In this document: piece by piece, positions 39,599 to 47,905 of the stretch | Position numbering within the stretch: the stretch's first letter is position 1 | Layout of the letters: each line of letters opens with the position of its first letter | From: Lachnospiraceae bacterium | GTDB lineage: Bacteria; Bacillota; Clostridia; Lachnospirales; Lachnospiraceae | Direction of reading: 5' to 3' | Assembly (NCBI GenBank): GCA_003507655.1 | Contig: DNUZ01000031.1 | Span: forward strand, 1 to 64,000 | DNA length: 64,000 nt | Translations under genes and position numbers: made by a program | The notes under the pieces: model-generated | What the model was told of the DNA's origin: nothing | Seen by the model: the letters and a program-made list of their open reading frames with translations, nothing else | The model's database searches: none

Positions 39599-40787
39599 AA
39601 AAGGAACGGAAAAAACAAAGATAAAAAAGATTTTAGCAGCAGTCCTCCTTCTGATCGTATTTGTGATGGTCAGACAACAGACAGCGGAATCTTTAGAACA
39701 TGGCTCTTTGCAAAGAAAAGAACCCGGAGAAGGAAGCAGTCAGAAATCGTTAGAGGCTATTGTTGACGGTGAATCCTATGATATAAATGTCGAGATTGCG
39801 GAACGCCGGTTTACCAAAAAAGAGGCGAAAAAAGAGTTAAAAAAGGCGAAAAAGGAAATTGATGCAACTTTCTTAGGAGATAACAAATCCCTGAATTCCG
39901 TGAAAAAGCCGGTGGTAATGAAAGATTCTTACCGAAACGGGAATGTAGAAGCAGAGTGGAGACTGGATTCGTATGATGTCATCAATACAGAAGGAGAGTT
40001 CGTAAAGAAAGAACTGCCAAAAAAAGGGGTATTATTAGAGGCCTGTGTGTTATTAAGCTGTGGAGAAGAAACAGAAGAGTACAGTTTTGGATTTCATGTA
40101 TTTTCGCCGGACCTGAGTGTCAGAGAACAGATTGAAACAGCCTTAGAAAAGCAAAATCAGAAAAATAAAACAAAAAAGAATTTTATTCTTCCGAAAAAAC
40201 TCGGAAAAAAAGAAATTCAATGGAAGGCAAAGAGTTCGCATACGGTAGGAATATTGCTGCTGCTCGGAGCTGTCACAGGAATACTCTTAAAATTTCGTGG
40301 AATAGAAGAAGAACGAAAGAAAAAGAAAAAGCGGGAAGAGGAACTGCTATTATATTACCCACAATTGGTTACCACCTTGGCTTTGCTGATTGGAGCTGGG
40401 ATGCCGGTATCCAAGGCATGGGGGAGAATGGCAAACCGCTACAAGAAAGAGGGTATGGCAAAGAATGCAGCATATGAAGAGCTGTGCTACACATGGAACG
40501 AGATGCAGGACGGTGTCGGGGAAAGGAAAGCATATGAGAATTTTGGAAAGCGTTGTGGGTTCTGGCAATACAAAAAACTGGCATCCCTGTTAACACAAAA
40601 TCTGCGAAAAGGAAGCTCGGAACTTAGCGAATTGCTATCTAAGGAGGCAGAGCTGGCAATGGAACAGCGGAAAAACCTGGCAAAACGGTTAGGCGAGGAA
40701 GCAGGAACAAAATTGCTATTACCGATGATGCTGATGCTTAGTATTATCATGGTTCTTATCATTGTTCCGGCGTTGGTAAAATTTTAA
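39588..40787 (+). CDS. TadC-like platform protein with a large extracytoplasmic insert
   Basis: A 399-residue protein. It has an N-terminal membrane helix (about 13-30) and then about 185 residues of charged, Lys/Glu-rich sequence with strand-like segments (AIVDGESYDINVEIAERRFT, EAEWRLDSYDV) predicted outside. A second helix (about 218-236) is followed by a T2SSF domain (LLLYYPQLVTTLALLIGAGMPVSKAWGRM...) and a C-terminal helix. Usual TadC proteins lack this extracytoplasmic domain. The TTG start at 39588 has AAAGGA 9 nt upstream and overlaps the tadB-like gene by 11 nt. Confidence 0.8.
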   Translation: MKSEKGTEKTKIKKILAAVLLLIVFVMVRQQTAESLEHGSLQRKEPGEGSSQKSLEAIVDGESYDINVEIAERRFTKKEAKKELKKAKKEIDATFLGDNKSLNSVKKPVVMKDSYRNGNVEAEWRLDSYDVINTEGEFVKKELPKKGVLLEACVLLSCGEETEEYSFGFHVFSPDLSVREQIETALEKQNQKNKTKKNFILPKKLGKKEIQWKAKSSHTVGILLLLGAVTGILLKFRGIEEERKKKKKREEELLLYYPQLVTTLALLIGAGMPVSKAWGRMANRYKKEGMAKNAAYEELCYTWNEMQDGVGERKAYENFGKRCGFWQYKKLASLLTQNLRKGSSELSELLSKEAELAMEQRKNLAKRLGEEAGTKLLLPMMLMLSIIMVLIIVPALVKF

Positions 40788-40813
40788 GAAGATTTCACAG
40801 GAGGAAAATATCT

Positions 40814-40984
40814 ATGAAAAAAGGATTGAAAGAATTATTTTTAGAAGAAGATGGAATTGGTACGGTAGAGATGATCTTAATTCTGGTGGTCTTAATTGCG
40901 GTAGTGGCAATTTTTAAAACACAGCTTACAAAACTTGTCGGTGAATTGTTTACAAAACTTTCAGAAAATGCAAAAGCAATATAG
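40814..40984 (+). CDS. Flp-family type IVb pilin
   Basis: A 56-residue prepilin, the structural subunit of the Flp pilus. The leader MKKGLKELFLEEDG ends in Gly14; cleavage before Ile15 would leave Glu19 at position +5, as in all type IV prepilins. A hydrophobic helix (MILILVVLIAVVAIF) and a short tail follow. AGGAGG lies 9 nt before the ATG. It sits directly after the TadC-like gene and its stop overlaps the following gene by 17 nt. Its small size makes it easy to miss. Confidence 0.9.
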   Translation: MKKGLKELFLEEDGIGTVEMILILVVLIAVVAIFKTQLTKLVGELFTKLSENAKAI

Positions 40985-42431
40985 TAAAAAGGCAAGCATC
41001 ACGGTCTTTCTTACCATGTTGATACTGCTGAGTGCATCATTTTTCTTTGCATTGTTAGAAACAGCACGAATTAGAGGACTTGGTACGAAAGCAGATATCG
41101 TTAGTGATGCGGCGTTAGAATCTGTCTTTGCGGAGTATCAGAAAGAAGTCTATGAGAATTATGGACTCCTAATGCTGGATTGTGCTTATGGTAATGGGAA
41201 TTTTGCCATAGAAAACGTAGAGAGACATTTGCAGGAGAAAAATCTTAATAATTTAAAGCAGTCAGATAAGGAACTCTACGGAATGTATCTAACGGATTGC
41301 AAAATTTCCCGGTATCAGTTATTGACGGATGATGGAGGAAATGTATTCCGGCATCTTGCAGCCCAGACAGCCAAAAGAGAAGCTGTGATACCGGAAGTAG
41401 ATAATTTTGCCGGGGAAATACAAGAGAAAGAAACCTTAGAACGCGAAAATGGGACAGTGGAAGAACATTTAGAAGAGGCAAATAAGAAAAGAGAAGAAGC
41501 GGAACAGGCAGAAAAGGGAGAAGAAAACAATATTGCCGCTCAAAAACCGCAAGGAGAGGTAAAAAACCCCATAGAAGATGCAAATCAGTGGAAAAAGAGC
41601 AGTATTTTATCGTTGGTTGTAAGGGATGAAAGCAGCCTTTCTAATAAAGCCATTTCATTAGAGCATACGTTAGAACATCGGCAGAAGGAAGCCGGAAATC
41701 TTCCGGTGCAGGGAGCAATATTAGAAGAATTATGGTTTGCAAAATATTTAGAAACCCATATGAGTTCTTATCGACAGGTGCAGTCAAATCATGCATTAGA
41801 CTATGAGTGGGAATACATTTTAAATGGAGAGTCCACAGACCGTGATAATCTCAAGGAAACAGTAAAAAGTTTAATAACGATTAGAGAAATAGCAAATATG
41901 GGATATCTGATTCGGGATCAGCAGAAGTGCATAGAAGCACAAGAACTGGCAACGGCGTTGATGGGCTGGAGCATGAATCCGGCAGTCATCTCAGCGACAA
42001 AATGGGGAATCTTAGCGGCATGGGCATATTCTGAGAGCATATTGGATGTGCGGGCATTGTTGGAAGGAAGAAAAATTGCATGGATAAAAAATGCAGAACA
42101 GTGGACAACCGGCATCAACCAGACAAGCGAAGCGGTAGATGGTTTTGCAATGGCGAAGGACTGCGAGAATGGTTGGGACTACATGAAATATTTAAAGTTT
42201 CTCGTCAGCATGAAAAAAAATAGTGCAGTAAATTACCGTTCCATGGATATTATCGAGGTAAATACTAGCGCCATATCCGGAAAGAGCATACAGATGGACC
42301 ATATGATGACCGGATGTGAAAGCGAAGTCACCTATGAGGCAGAACCGTTATTCTGGAATCTGATTACCATAAAAACGTTGGGAATGGAGACATTCAGGAT
42401 AGACAGAAGCAATCAATATACATATTTTTAG
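40968..42431 (+). CDS. DUF5702-like TadG-type pilus-associated protein
   Basis: A 487-residue protein with one N-terminal helix in a TadE/G-like setting (KKASITVFLTMLILLSASFFFALLETARI). A long extracytoplasmic region follows, with a charged coiled coil (about 150-200). The N-terminal pattern matches DUF5702-like proteins found in Lachnospiraceae pilus clusters. I start at the ATG at 40968, 17 nt inside the pilin gene; upstream in-frame codons belong to the pilin sequence. It has no clear ribosome binding site, so coupling to pilin translation is likely. The role is presumably a minor pilin or assembly factor. Confidence 0.7.
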   Translation: MQKQYSKKASITVFLTMLILLSASFFFALLETARIRGLGTKADIVSDAALESVFAEYQKEVYENYGLLMLDCAYGNGNFAIENVERHLQEKNLNNLKQSDKELYGMYLTDCKISRYQLLTDDGGNVFRHLAAQTAKREAVIPEVDNFAGEIQEKETLERENGTVEEHLEEANKKREEAEQAEKGEENNIAAQKPQGEVKNPIEDANQWKKSSILSLVVRDESSLSNKAISLEHTLEHRQKEAGNLPVQGAILEELWFAKYLETHMSSYRQVQSNHALDYEWEYILNGESTDRDNLKETVKSLITIREIANMGYLIRDQQKCIEAQELATALMGWSMNPAVISATKWGILAAWAYSESILDVRALLEGRKIAWIKNAEQWTTGINQTSEAVDGFAMAKDCENGWDYMKYLKFLVSMKKNSAVNYRSMDIIEVNTSAISGKSIQMDHMMTGCESEVTYEAEPLFWNLITIKTLGMETFRIDRSNQYTYF

Positions 42432-42446
42432 AAGGATGATAGGAAG

Positions 42447-42580
42447 GGTGCGTGAATATGTCTCTGTTCACAAAAGTTAAATGTAAATATTATTTTCAAA
42501 AGAAAGTAGATAATAAAGCTCTCTCGAAAAGTGGTAGACAGACACAACTCCTCCGGTCGACAGAGACATATTCACGCACC
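42447..42580. repeat. 21-bp perfect inverted repeats around 92 bp, spanning a start codon
   Basis: GGTGCGTGAATATGTCTCTGT at 42447-42467 recurs in perfect inverted form at 42560-42580. The left copy contains the ATG (42458) of the TadE-like gene. Inverting the 92-bp interior in silico keeps the start codon but yields TAA after 30 codons. A second TGA follows, so the gene would be off. This resembles a small invertible switch, although no recombinase is adjacent. Confidence 0.6.
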
Positions 42581-43315
42581 TTCTGTCAGGCATCCCTGAC
42601 AGTGGAAGCAGCCGTGGTACTTCCGTTGTTTATTGGATTTATGGTTTTTTTGTTGTTCTATTTTCGGATTATGCAGACAGAGCTGGCAGTGGAGCAGGCA
42701 ATGATGTATACCGCAAGGGTCGAAGCAGCATGTGTGAGCAAAAGTTCCGATACCGTACATCCTGCAAAGGTGCAACTGCATTTTCTAAAAAGCGCAAAAG
42801 AAGAAAAAGTTCCATTTGAATATATTGATGGAGAAAAAGCAGGAATTTCTTTTAGAAAGTCTGATTATGAGGGAACAGAACTAATGCTGCATGCCAGTTA
42901 TCGGATGACCATACCAATAGGATTCTTTGGAACGTTGAGATATCCGGCAGAACAGGAGGTATCTGCAAGGAAGTGGATAGGATATATTCCGCAAGAGGAA
43001 GGTGCAGGAGAAAAGAAGCTGGTCTATGTAACAAAGACCGGAAAGGCATATCACAGCAGCAGGGAGTGTGCTTATTTAGATCTGAGTATCCGTACAGTGA
43101 ATCAAAAAGAAGTCACATCTTTGAGAAATAAAAGTGGCAGCAGATATATGCGCTGTGGAAGCTGTTGCAAAAATAAGAAAGAAAAGGTCTGTTATATTAC
43201 AGATTATGGAACCTGCTATCATATGGATTTGGAATGTCGGGGATTAAAACGGACAGTATATGTAATTTCGCTGGACAAGGTTGGCAAACGCCACCCATGT
43301 AAAAAGTGTACATAA
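42458..43315 (+). CDS. TadE-like pseudopilin with two C-terminal Cys-rich (zinc-finger-like) modules
   Basis: A 285-residue protein. After about 45 polar residues comes the TadE-type helix ASLTVEAAVVLPLFIGFMVFLLFY with the conserved Glu. Next is an extracytoplasmic region, then two related modules: VYVTKTGKAYHSSREC...RCGSC and CYITDYGTCYHMDLEC...HPCKKC. Each has the order aromatic-TxxG-YH-C-CxxC, suggesting a metal site. Such modules usually occur in nucleases or surface proteins; their role on a pilus protein is unknown. The start could be GTG 42452 or ATG 42458 (AGGAAGG 10 nt upstream). The start lies in the inverted repeat. Confidence 0.72.
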   Translation: MSLFTKVKCKYYFQKKVDNKALSKSGRQTQLLRSTETYSRTFCQASLTVEAAVVLPLFIGFMVFLLFYFRIMQTELAVEQAMMYTARVEAACVSKSSDTVHPAKVQLHFLKSAKEEKVPFEYIDGEKAGISFRKSDYEGTELMLHASYRMTIPIGFFGTLRYPAEQEVSARKWIGYIPQEEGAGEKKLVYVTKTGKAYHSSRECAYLDLSIRTVNQKEVTSLRNKSGSRYMRCGSCCKNKKEKVCYITDYGTCYHMDLECRGLKRTVYVISLDKVGKRHPCKKCT

Positions 43316-43354
43316 TAATATATATCGTATGAGTAACGCAGGTGGTGGAGAGAA

Positions 43355-43780
43355 ATGTTAAAGGAAAGTATAATCTTTGTGATGTTAATTCTGTTTTCAA
43401 TAGAAGATATCAGGAAAAGAAGAATAGATGTCCTGCCATTGTTGGTATTTCTGGTGATAGGAATACTATATCAGGCAATCACAAGGTCTTTGACCATACC
43501 GGAAATTTGTGGAGGCGCATTCTTGGGAGTGTGTTTGCTCGGAATCGCCAAAGTGACAGGTGAGTCCTTAGGCTATGGAGATGGGCTGCTCTTTTTGGTT
43601 ACCGGTATTTATATCGGAGGGTGGGATAACTGTTCTTTATTAATGACAAGTCTTATATTGGTGTTTGTTTTTGCCATAATACAAATATTAGTGCGGAAAA
43701 AAAGTGCAAAATCAGAAATTCCATTTGTACCATTTGTCTTATCCGCCTATATGCTGTATCTGGGAGGGCAGATGATATGA
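43355..43780 (+). CDS. Second A24-family prepilin peptidase (TadV-like)
   Basis: A 141-residue membrane aspartyl protease with about five helices. The catalytic aspartates are in FSIEDIRKRRIDVLP and GESLGYGDGLLFL. It is shorter than PilD-type enzymes, lacking the methyltransferase part, as usual for Tad loci. Together with the frameshifted peptidase at 36297 it means two copies in one cluster. This one has a normal ATG with GGTGGAGAG upstream. It may be the functional leader peptidase. It overlaps the next gene by 4 nt (ATGA). Confidence 0.88.
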   Translation: MLKESIIFVMLILFSIEDIRKRRIDVLPLLVFLVIGILYQAITRSLTIPEICGGAFLGVCLLGIAKVTGESLGYGDGLLFLVTGIYIGGWDNCSLLMTSLILVFVFAIIQILVRKKSAKSEIPFVPFVLSAYMLYLGGQMI

Positions 43781-43995
43781 AAAAAAACGTAAAGGCAAGC
43801 TATACGATAGAAGCGTCAATGGTTATGCCGTTGATATTGTTTTTTATCTTTCAGGGATTTGCACTTGGTATTTCTTTATGTCAGGAAGTACAGAAGGCAT
43901 CGGTTTATTCTACGCAGCTACAGGAATTATCGGGTGCAGATATTTTTAAAAAACGGGAAATGTTAGAAGAAGCAGGGGAAAATATATGGAAATAG
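43777..43995 (+). CDS. Small TadE-like pseudopilin
   Basis: A 72-residue protein with a short basic N-terminus, then ASYTIEASMVMPLILFFIFQGFAL, the TadE-like helix with a Glu near the start, then a charged tail. It is probably a minor pilin processed by the peptidase encoded just upstream, given the ATGA overlap. The small size is typical of truncated TadE relatives in Lachnospiraceae clusters. It overlaps the FHA protein gene by 10 nt. Confidence 0.75.
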   Translation: MKKNVKASYTIEASMVMPLILFFIFQGFALGISLCQEVQKASVYSTQLQELSGADIFKKREMLEEAGENIWK

Positions 43996-45149
43996 AATAT
44001 AGAAGGACGTGGAACCAGAGTGTTATGCTGATTACGGGTCATGTGGAAGAAGAAAATTATGAATTAAAGATGTTAAAACATAATACAGTGGCAGGATTGC
44101 TGCCTGTAGAGGAGATACAGGAAACAGGGGATTTCCGGTTTTGTTACGATATTACAGGGAAAAAGTCGTTAGAGTGTTATCTTGAGAATAATGCTTTGAA
44201 TCCGGTAATGATTAAAAAGATTCTCGAAAACCTTATACATCTGTGTCGTGAAATGGAGCGTTACCTGCTGAAAGAGGAAAAACTTCTATTAAAAGAAGAT
44301 ATGATTTTTATGGATAGCAGGGAAGAACAGTTCTATTTCTGTTACTATCCCGACAAAGAGGGGGAACTTAGAGAAGAATTTGGTAAGCTGATAGAAGAGA
44401 TGCTGCCGCAGTTAGATCATGAGAATCGTGAGGAAACAGAAAAAGTATATGCAATTTATGAGAAGACCCGCGAGGAGAACTACAGTCTTTTGAACTTACA
44501 GGAATTGTTTTTTAAAGAAGAAGAAAATGGAGGGGAAGTATGGAAAGAATATGAAATAGCAGGGGATGAAACAGAAGCAGCAGACCTGACAGTTACAAAT
44601 CCTCAAAACTCCCAAAAAATGGACAGAATCTCATCTATAAAAAAACAGATGTTACAGATTTTAGAAAAAGGAATATCTTGGCTCTATCGGGACAAATTAA
44701 ATAGAAAGAAAAAAGAATTTTCCATGCCGGAAATTCCTGTGCCTGCTATCAGAAAGAAACAAATGCCACAAAAGATATATCCGCAGGAGCAGGATAAAAA
44801 TCCTCTTTCGGAATATACGGAAAAAGCAATAACCGGTGCGAGGTTAATGTATCTTGGAGGAGGAGAAGAACGGGATTTTGTAATCAATAAAGATGTTTTT
44901 TTGATTGGAACGGATGCATTAGCAGTTGACGGAATACTAAAATCAAGGGCAGCAGGTGAAATACAGGCAAAAATCACAAAGGAAGAAGATATTTATTATA
45001 TAGAAGATATGAATTCGGCAAATGGGACACTTGTAAACGGAGAAATCCTGATCTATAAGGAGGTTCGCAGATTAAAGGAAGGCGACAGGATTACCTTTGC
45101 AGATATATCGTATAGATTCTTGACTTTTTGCAATAACAGTATAATATAA
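43986..45149 (+). CDS. DUF6382-like/FHA domain protein
   Basis: A 387-residue cytosolic protein at the end of the Tad cluster. The N-terminal half (1-170) resembles DUF6382, found with FHA domains in clostridial pilus clusters. A Lys-rich linker follows. The C-terminal FHA domain (about 285-385) contains VFLIGTDALAVDGILKSRAAGEIQAKI and the signature IEDMNSANGTLVNGE. FHA domains bind phosphothreonine, which suggests kinase control of pilus assembly. The usual His of the SRxH motif is not at its expected place (SRAAGE). The 5' end overlaps the preceding gene. Confidence 0.8.
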   Translation: MEIEYRRTWNQSVMLITGHVEEENYELKMLKHNTVAGLLPVEEIQETGDFRFCYDITGKKSLECYLENNALNPVMIKKILENLIHLCREMERYLLKEEKLLLKEDMIFMDSREEQFYFCYYPDKEGELREEFGKLIEEMLPQLDHENREETEKVYAIYEKTREENYSLLNLQELFFKEEENGGEVWKEYEIAGDETEAADLTVTNPQNSQKMDRISSIKKQMLQILEKGISWLYRDKLNRKKKEFSMPEIPVPAIRKKQMPQKIYPQEQDKNPLSEYTEKAITGARLMYLGGGEERDFVINKDVFLIGTDALAVDGILKSRAAGEIQAKITKEEDIYYIEDMNSANGTLVNGEILIYKEVRRLKEGDRITFADISYRFLTFCNNSII

Positions 45150-45187
45150 ATAAAGTAGAAAACAGATAGTAGCGAGAGGAAACGAGA

Positions 45188-46255
45188 ATGAAGAAAATTG
45201 TACTGACAGGAGGAGGAACAGCGGGACATGTAACACCAAATATCGCACTTCTTCCGGGTTTGCAAAAATTAGGTTATCAGATAGATTACATTGGTTCTTA
45301 TGAAGGGATCGAGAAGAGATTGATCGAATCCTATCATATTCCATATCATGGAATATCTTCCGGTAAACTCAGAAGATATTTTGATGTAAAGAACTTTACA
45401 GATCCGTTTAAAGTTCTAAAGGGTTATCATCAGGCAGTCAGACTGTTGGGAAAATTGAAACCGGATATCGTCTTTTCTAAAGGCGGATTTGTCTCTGTTC
45501 CGGTAGTATTAGCGGCAAAACACCGCAGAATACCGGTAATTATCCATGAATCAGACATTACACCGGGACTTGCGAACAAACTGGCGATACCATCGGCAAC
45601 AAAAGTGTGCTGTAATTTCCCGGAGACACTGCAATATCTGCCAAAAGGAAAGGCAATTTTAACAGGTTCTCCGATCCGCAGCGAATTGTTACAGGGCAGT
45701 AAGGAAAAGGCACTGGAATTCTGTGGATTTGAAAAAGGAAAACCGGTCATGCTGGTGATTGGCGGCAGCATCGGTTCCGTATTTATCAATCAGGTGGTAC
45801 GCGAAGCACTGCCACAGTTATTAAAGGAATATCAGGTGATCCATCTGTGTGGAAAAGGCAATTTGGACAGCAGCTTGGCACAGACAAAGGGTTATGCACA
45901 GTATGAATATATCAAAGATGAGTTAAAAGATTTATTTGCACTTGCAGATATCGTAGTATCGAGAGCAGGAGCGAATGCGATCTGCGAACTTTTGGCATTA
46001 CATAAGCCAAATATCCTGATCCCGCTGTCAGCAGCAGCAAGCCGCGGAGACCAGATCTTAAATGCCCGCTCCTTTGAAAAACAGGGTTTCAGCTATGTAA
46101 TAGAGGAAGAGACACTGACAGTGGATATTCTGCTTGAGGCAATTCATAAAGTCTATGCTGACAGGGAAGATTACAGACAGGCAATGGAAAAGAGCAATCA
46201 GATGGACTCTGTTCAGACGATTTTACAGCTCATCGAAAGTGAAGCCGGTAAATAA
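45188..46255 (+). CDS. murG: UDP-GlcNAc:undecaprenyl-PP-MurNAc-pentapeptide GlcNAc transferase
   Basis: A 355-residue GT28 glycosyltransferase that makes lipid II at the inner face of the membrane. Two Rossmann domains are visible: the N-terminal glycine-rich loop GGGTAGHVTPN (residues 8-18), and the C-terminal UDP-GlcNAc site with VIGGSIGSVFIN (about 190) and SRAGANAICELLALHKPNILIPL. It is a stand-alone murG outside a dcw cluster. AGAGGAAACGAG precedes the ATG. It is followed by a perfect 18-bp hairpin. A TATAAT at 45140 may be its -10. Confidence 0.95.
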   Translation: MKKIVLTGGGTAGHVTPNIALLPGLQKLGYQIDYIGSYEGIEKRLIESYHIPYHGISSGKLRRYFDVKNFTDPFKVLKGYHQAVRLLGKLKPDIVFSKGGFVSVPVVLAAKHRRIPVIIHESDITPGLANKLAIPSATKVCCNFPETLQYLPKGKAILTGSPIRSELLQGSKEKALEFCGFEKGKPVMLVIGGSIGSVFINQVVREALPQLLKEYQVIHLCGKGNLDSSLAQTKGYAQYEYIKDELKDLFALADIVVSRAGANAICELLALHKPNILIPLSAAASRGDQILNARSFEKQGFSYVIEEETLTVDILLEAIHKVYADREDYRQAMEKSNQMDSVQTILQLIESEAGK

Positions 46256-46274
46256 GCAAAAAAGTCAATAAAAA

Positions 46275-46323
46275 ATGTGAAAAGTTTCTTTTCATACAAT
46301 CTGTAAAAAGAAACTTTTCACAT
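46275..46323. repeat. 18-bp perfect hairpin after murG (AAAGTTTCTTT family)
   Basis: Arms 46275-46292 and 46306-46323 are perfectly complementary with a 13-nt loop. The core AAAAGTTTCTTTT is related to the hairpin core at 19145-19189 and to the palindromes at 4223-4474. It separates the convergent murG and HIT genes and could terminate both. Confidence 0.65.
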
Positions 46324-46364
46324 ATCATCGTTCACATATCATCGGTGTTATCCGTTCATATGGC

Positions 46365-46781
46365 TTAATCTTTGATAATCTGTTCACGAATCGCATCCAT
46401 TTCTTCATCACTGAAAGAAACAGAAGTAAACTTTAACATATTGTTATCGGCATCCTTATAACGTGGGATCAGATGCATATGGAAATGGAACATTGTCTGT
46501 CCGGCAGTTTCCCCATTATTCTGTAACAGGTTAAAGCCGTCGCAGTTCAACGCAACTGTCATCTTCGTTGCAAGTTTTTTTGCAGTTTTCATGACTTTTG
46601 CGGCAATATCTTCATCAATATCATAGATATTTGTGCAGTGCTCCTTTGGAATGATCAAAGAATGTCCTTTAGAGGTCGGATTCAGATCCATAATGGCGAT
46701 CAGGTCTTTATCTTCATAGATTTTTCTTGAAGGAATCTCGCCTGCAGCTATTTTACAAAAAATACAATCATCTTTTTTCAT
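46365..46781 (-). CDS. HIT family protein (nucleotide hydrolase/transferase)
   Basis: A 138-residue Hint-type HIT protein. It has the metal-binding motif CIFCKIAAGEIPS near the N-terminus and the catalytic triad HFHMHLIPR (HxHxHxx, about residues 100-108). These hydrolyse aminoacyl- or other nucleotide phosphoramidates. I chose the ATG at 46781 with AAGGAG 8 nt upstream; a GTG three codons earlier lies inside the spacing. It is likely co-transcribed after the flavoprotein gene, 17 nt upstream. Confidence 0.93.
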   Translation of the reverse strand: MKKDDCIFCKIAAGEIPSRKIYEDKDLIAIMDLNPTSKGHSLIIPKEHCTNIYDIDEDIAAKVMKTAKKLATKMTVALNCDGFNLLQNNGETAGQTMFHFHMHLIPRYKDADNNMLKFTSVSFSDEEMDAIREQIIKD

Positions 46782-46798
46782 GTTTATCACTCCTTGTA

Positions 46799-47791
46799 TT
46801 ATTCAAAAATAAAAATATGGTCTAACATACGCAGTGTTTTAAAATTACCCTTAGCAGTCATTTCTCCGGTCATAAATGCACGCTGGAAGGTCATCTGTCC
46901 GGAAATGATCCGCTCCATCACGGAAGCAGTCATTTTTGCATAAATATCAATTGCTTCCTGCTGTCCATAATAGCAGTTTAAGGAATCTCCGGAAACCTCA
47001 ATGACGAGTGGTTTCTTTTGTCCCTCGATCATAAAGAGATAATTAGCGGAAAAATCATTCTGCGGTACAAAATGAGATTCAAGATCCAGAATATAGGATG
47101 GACCTTCCTCTGAGTCGGACTGATCCAGTAAATCCTTAAACATGCTGGCAAGCTCCTGGATATCTTCCTTCTGCTGTTTCACATAGGAATCATCGGAAAC
47201 ATACTTAGAAAGCTGTTCGCTCTCCTGTGGAGTCAGTTCTAAAGCCTGTGTACGCAGAACCGATTGTTTTACAGCCTGATTACTGGTAGGAAGTCCTTTC
47301 TGCTTCTGGGAAATCGTACGATAAAGATTTTCCGCTTTTTTCTCGATGATCAGAGAATAATCTTTGTTCATTTCAAAAGCGACCATATCTTCGACATATC
47401 CGCAGAATCCGTTGCAAGGAAGACCACCGAGCATCTCCCATGCGTTTTCTAAGGAAGTCATGCCCTCGCGTTCTCCATAAGTGGTTGACATAACGACGGG
47501 CTGCATATAGAGAGACTGAATCTTTTCCTTATCACCATAGAGCCAGCAGGCATCTAGGAACTGATACATAAATCCACCGATACCCAGCCATTCTACAGTA
47601 GTTGCAAGGATAATACCATCCGCATCTTTCATTGTCTGTGGAAGAGTAGAGATACTATTTTTATATTCAAAAATATTGTAACGCTCCACAGTGACACGCA
47701 GCTCCGTAAAAACGTTCTGCATCTTTTTTAAAACATACAGAGTCGGGTCATCTAAAAGTCCGCGTCCTCCGTAGTAAATATTAATTTTCAT
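46799..47791 (-). CDS. Flavodoxin-like/NADPH-FMN-reductase protein with C-terminal SCP2-like domain
   Basis: A 330-residue protein. The N-terminal half (1-170) has the flavodoxin-like fold: MKINIYYGGRGLLDDPT as phosphate loop, then ADGIILATTVEWLGIGGFMYQFLDACW as the second FMN-binding loop. A coiled linker (170-225) leads to an SCP2-like sterol/lipid-carrier domain (about 230-330: FMIEGQKKPLVIEVSGDSLNCYY...MTFQRAFMTGEMTAKGNFKTL). The combination hints at a redox reaction on a hydrophobic substrate. It is divergent from the gene at 47906 and is followed by the HIT gene. Confidence 0.8.
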   Translation of the reverse strand: MKINIYYGGRGLLDDPTLYVLKKMQNVFTELRVTVERYNIFEYKNSISTLPQTMKDADGIILATTVEWLGIGGFMYQFLDACWLYGDKEKIQSLYMQPVVMSTTYGEREGMTSLENAWEMLGGLPCNGFCGYVEDMVAFEMNKDYSLIIEKKAENLYRTISQKQKGLPTSNQAVKQSVLRTQALELTPQESEQLSKYVSDDSYVKQQKEDIQELASMFKDLLDQSDSEEGPSYILDLESHFVPQNDFSANYLFMIEGQKKPLVIEVSGDSLNCYYGQQEAIDIYAKMTASVMERIISGQMTFQRAFMTGEMTAKGNFKTLRMLDHIFIFE

Positions 47792-47870
47792 GAAACACCT
47801 CTTTCCGGCATAAATATGACGGTTACTGTTCCTATCTTATCATAATAACGTTAAAATATAAATGTTTTTC

Positions 47871-47899
47871 TTGTAAAAACGCAGACAGAAACTTACAAT
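47871..47899 (+). promoter_or_regulatory. Promoter abutting the start codon at 47906
   Basis: TTGTAA (47871-47876), a 17-nt spacer and TACAAT (47894-47899). The predicted transcription start coincides with the ATG at 47906 and no ribosome binding site is present, so the mRNA would be leaderless. Confidence 0.55.
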
Positions 47900-47905
47900 A
47901 TTCTT

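Noticed and set aside
45120..45145. TTGACT...TATAAT promoter before murG
   Set aside because: The spacer is only 14 nt and the -35 lies within the FHA gene; too short for a standard promoter, so not listed.
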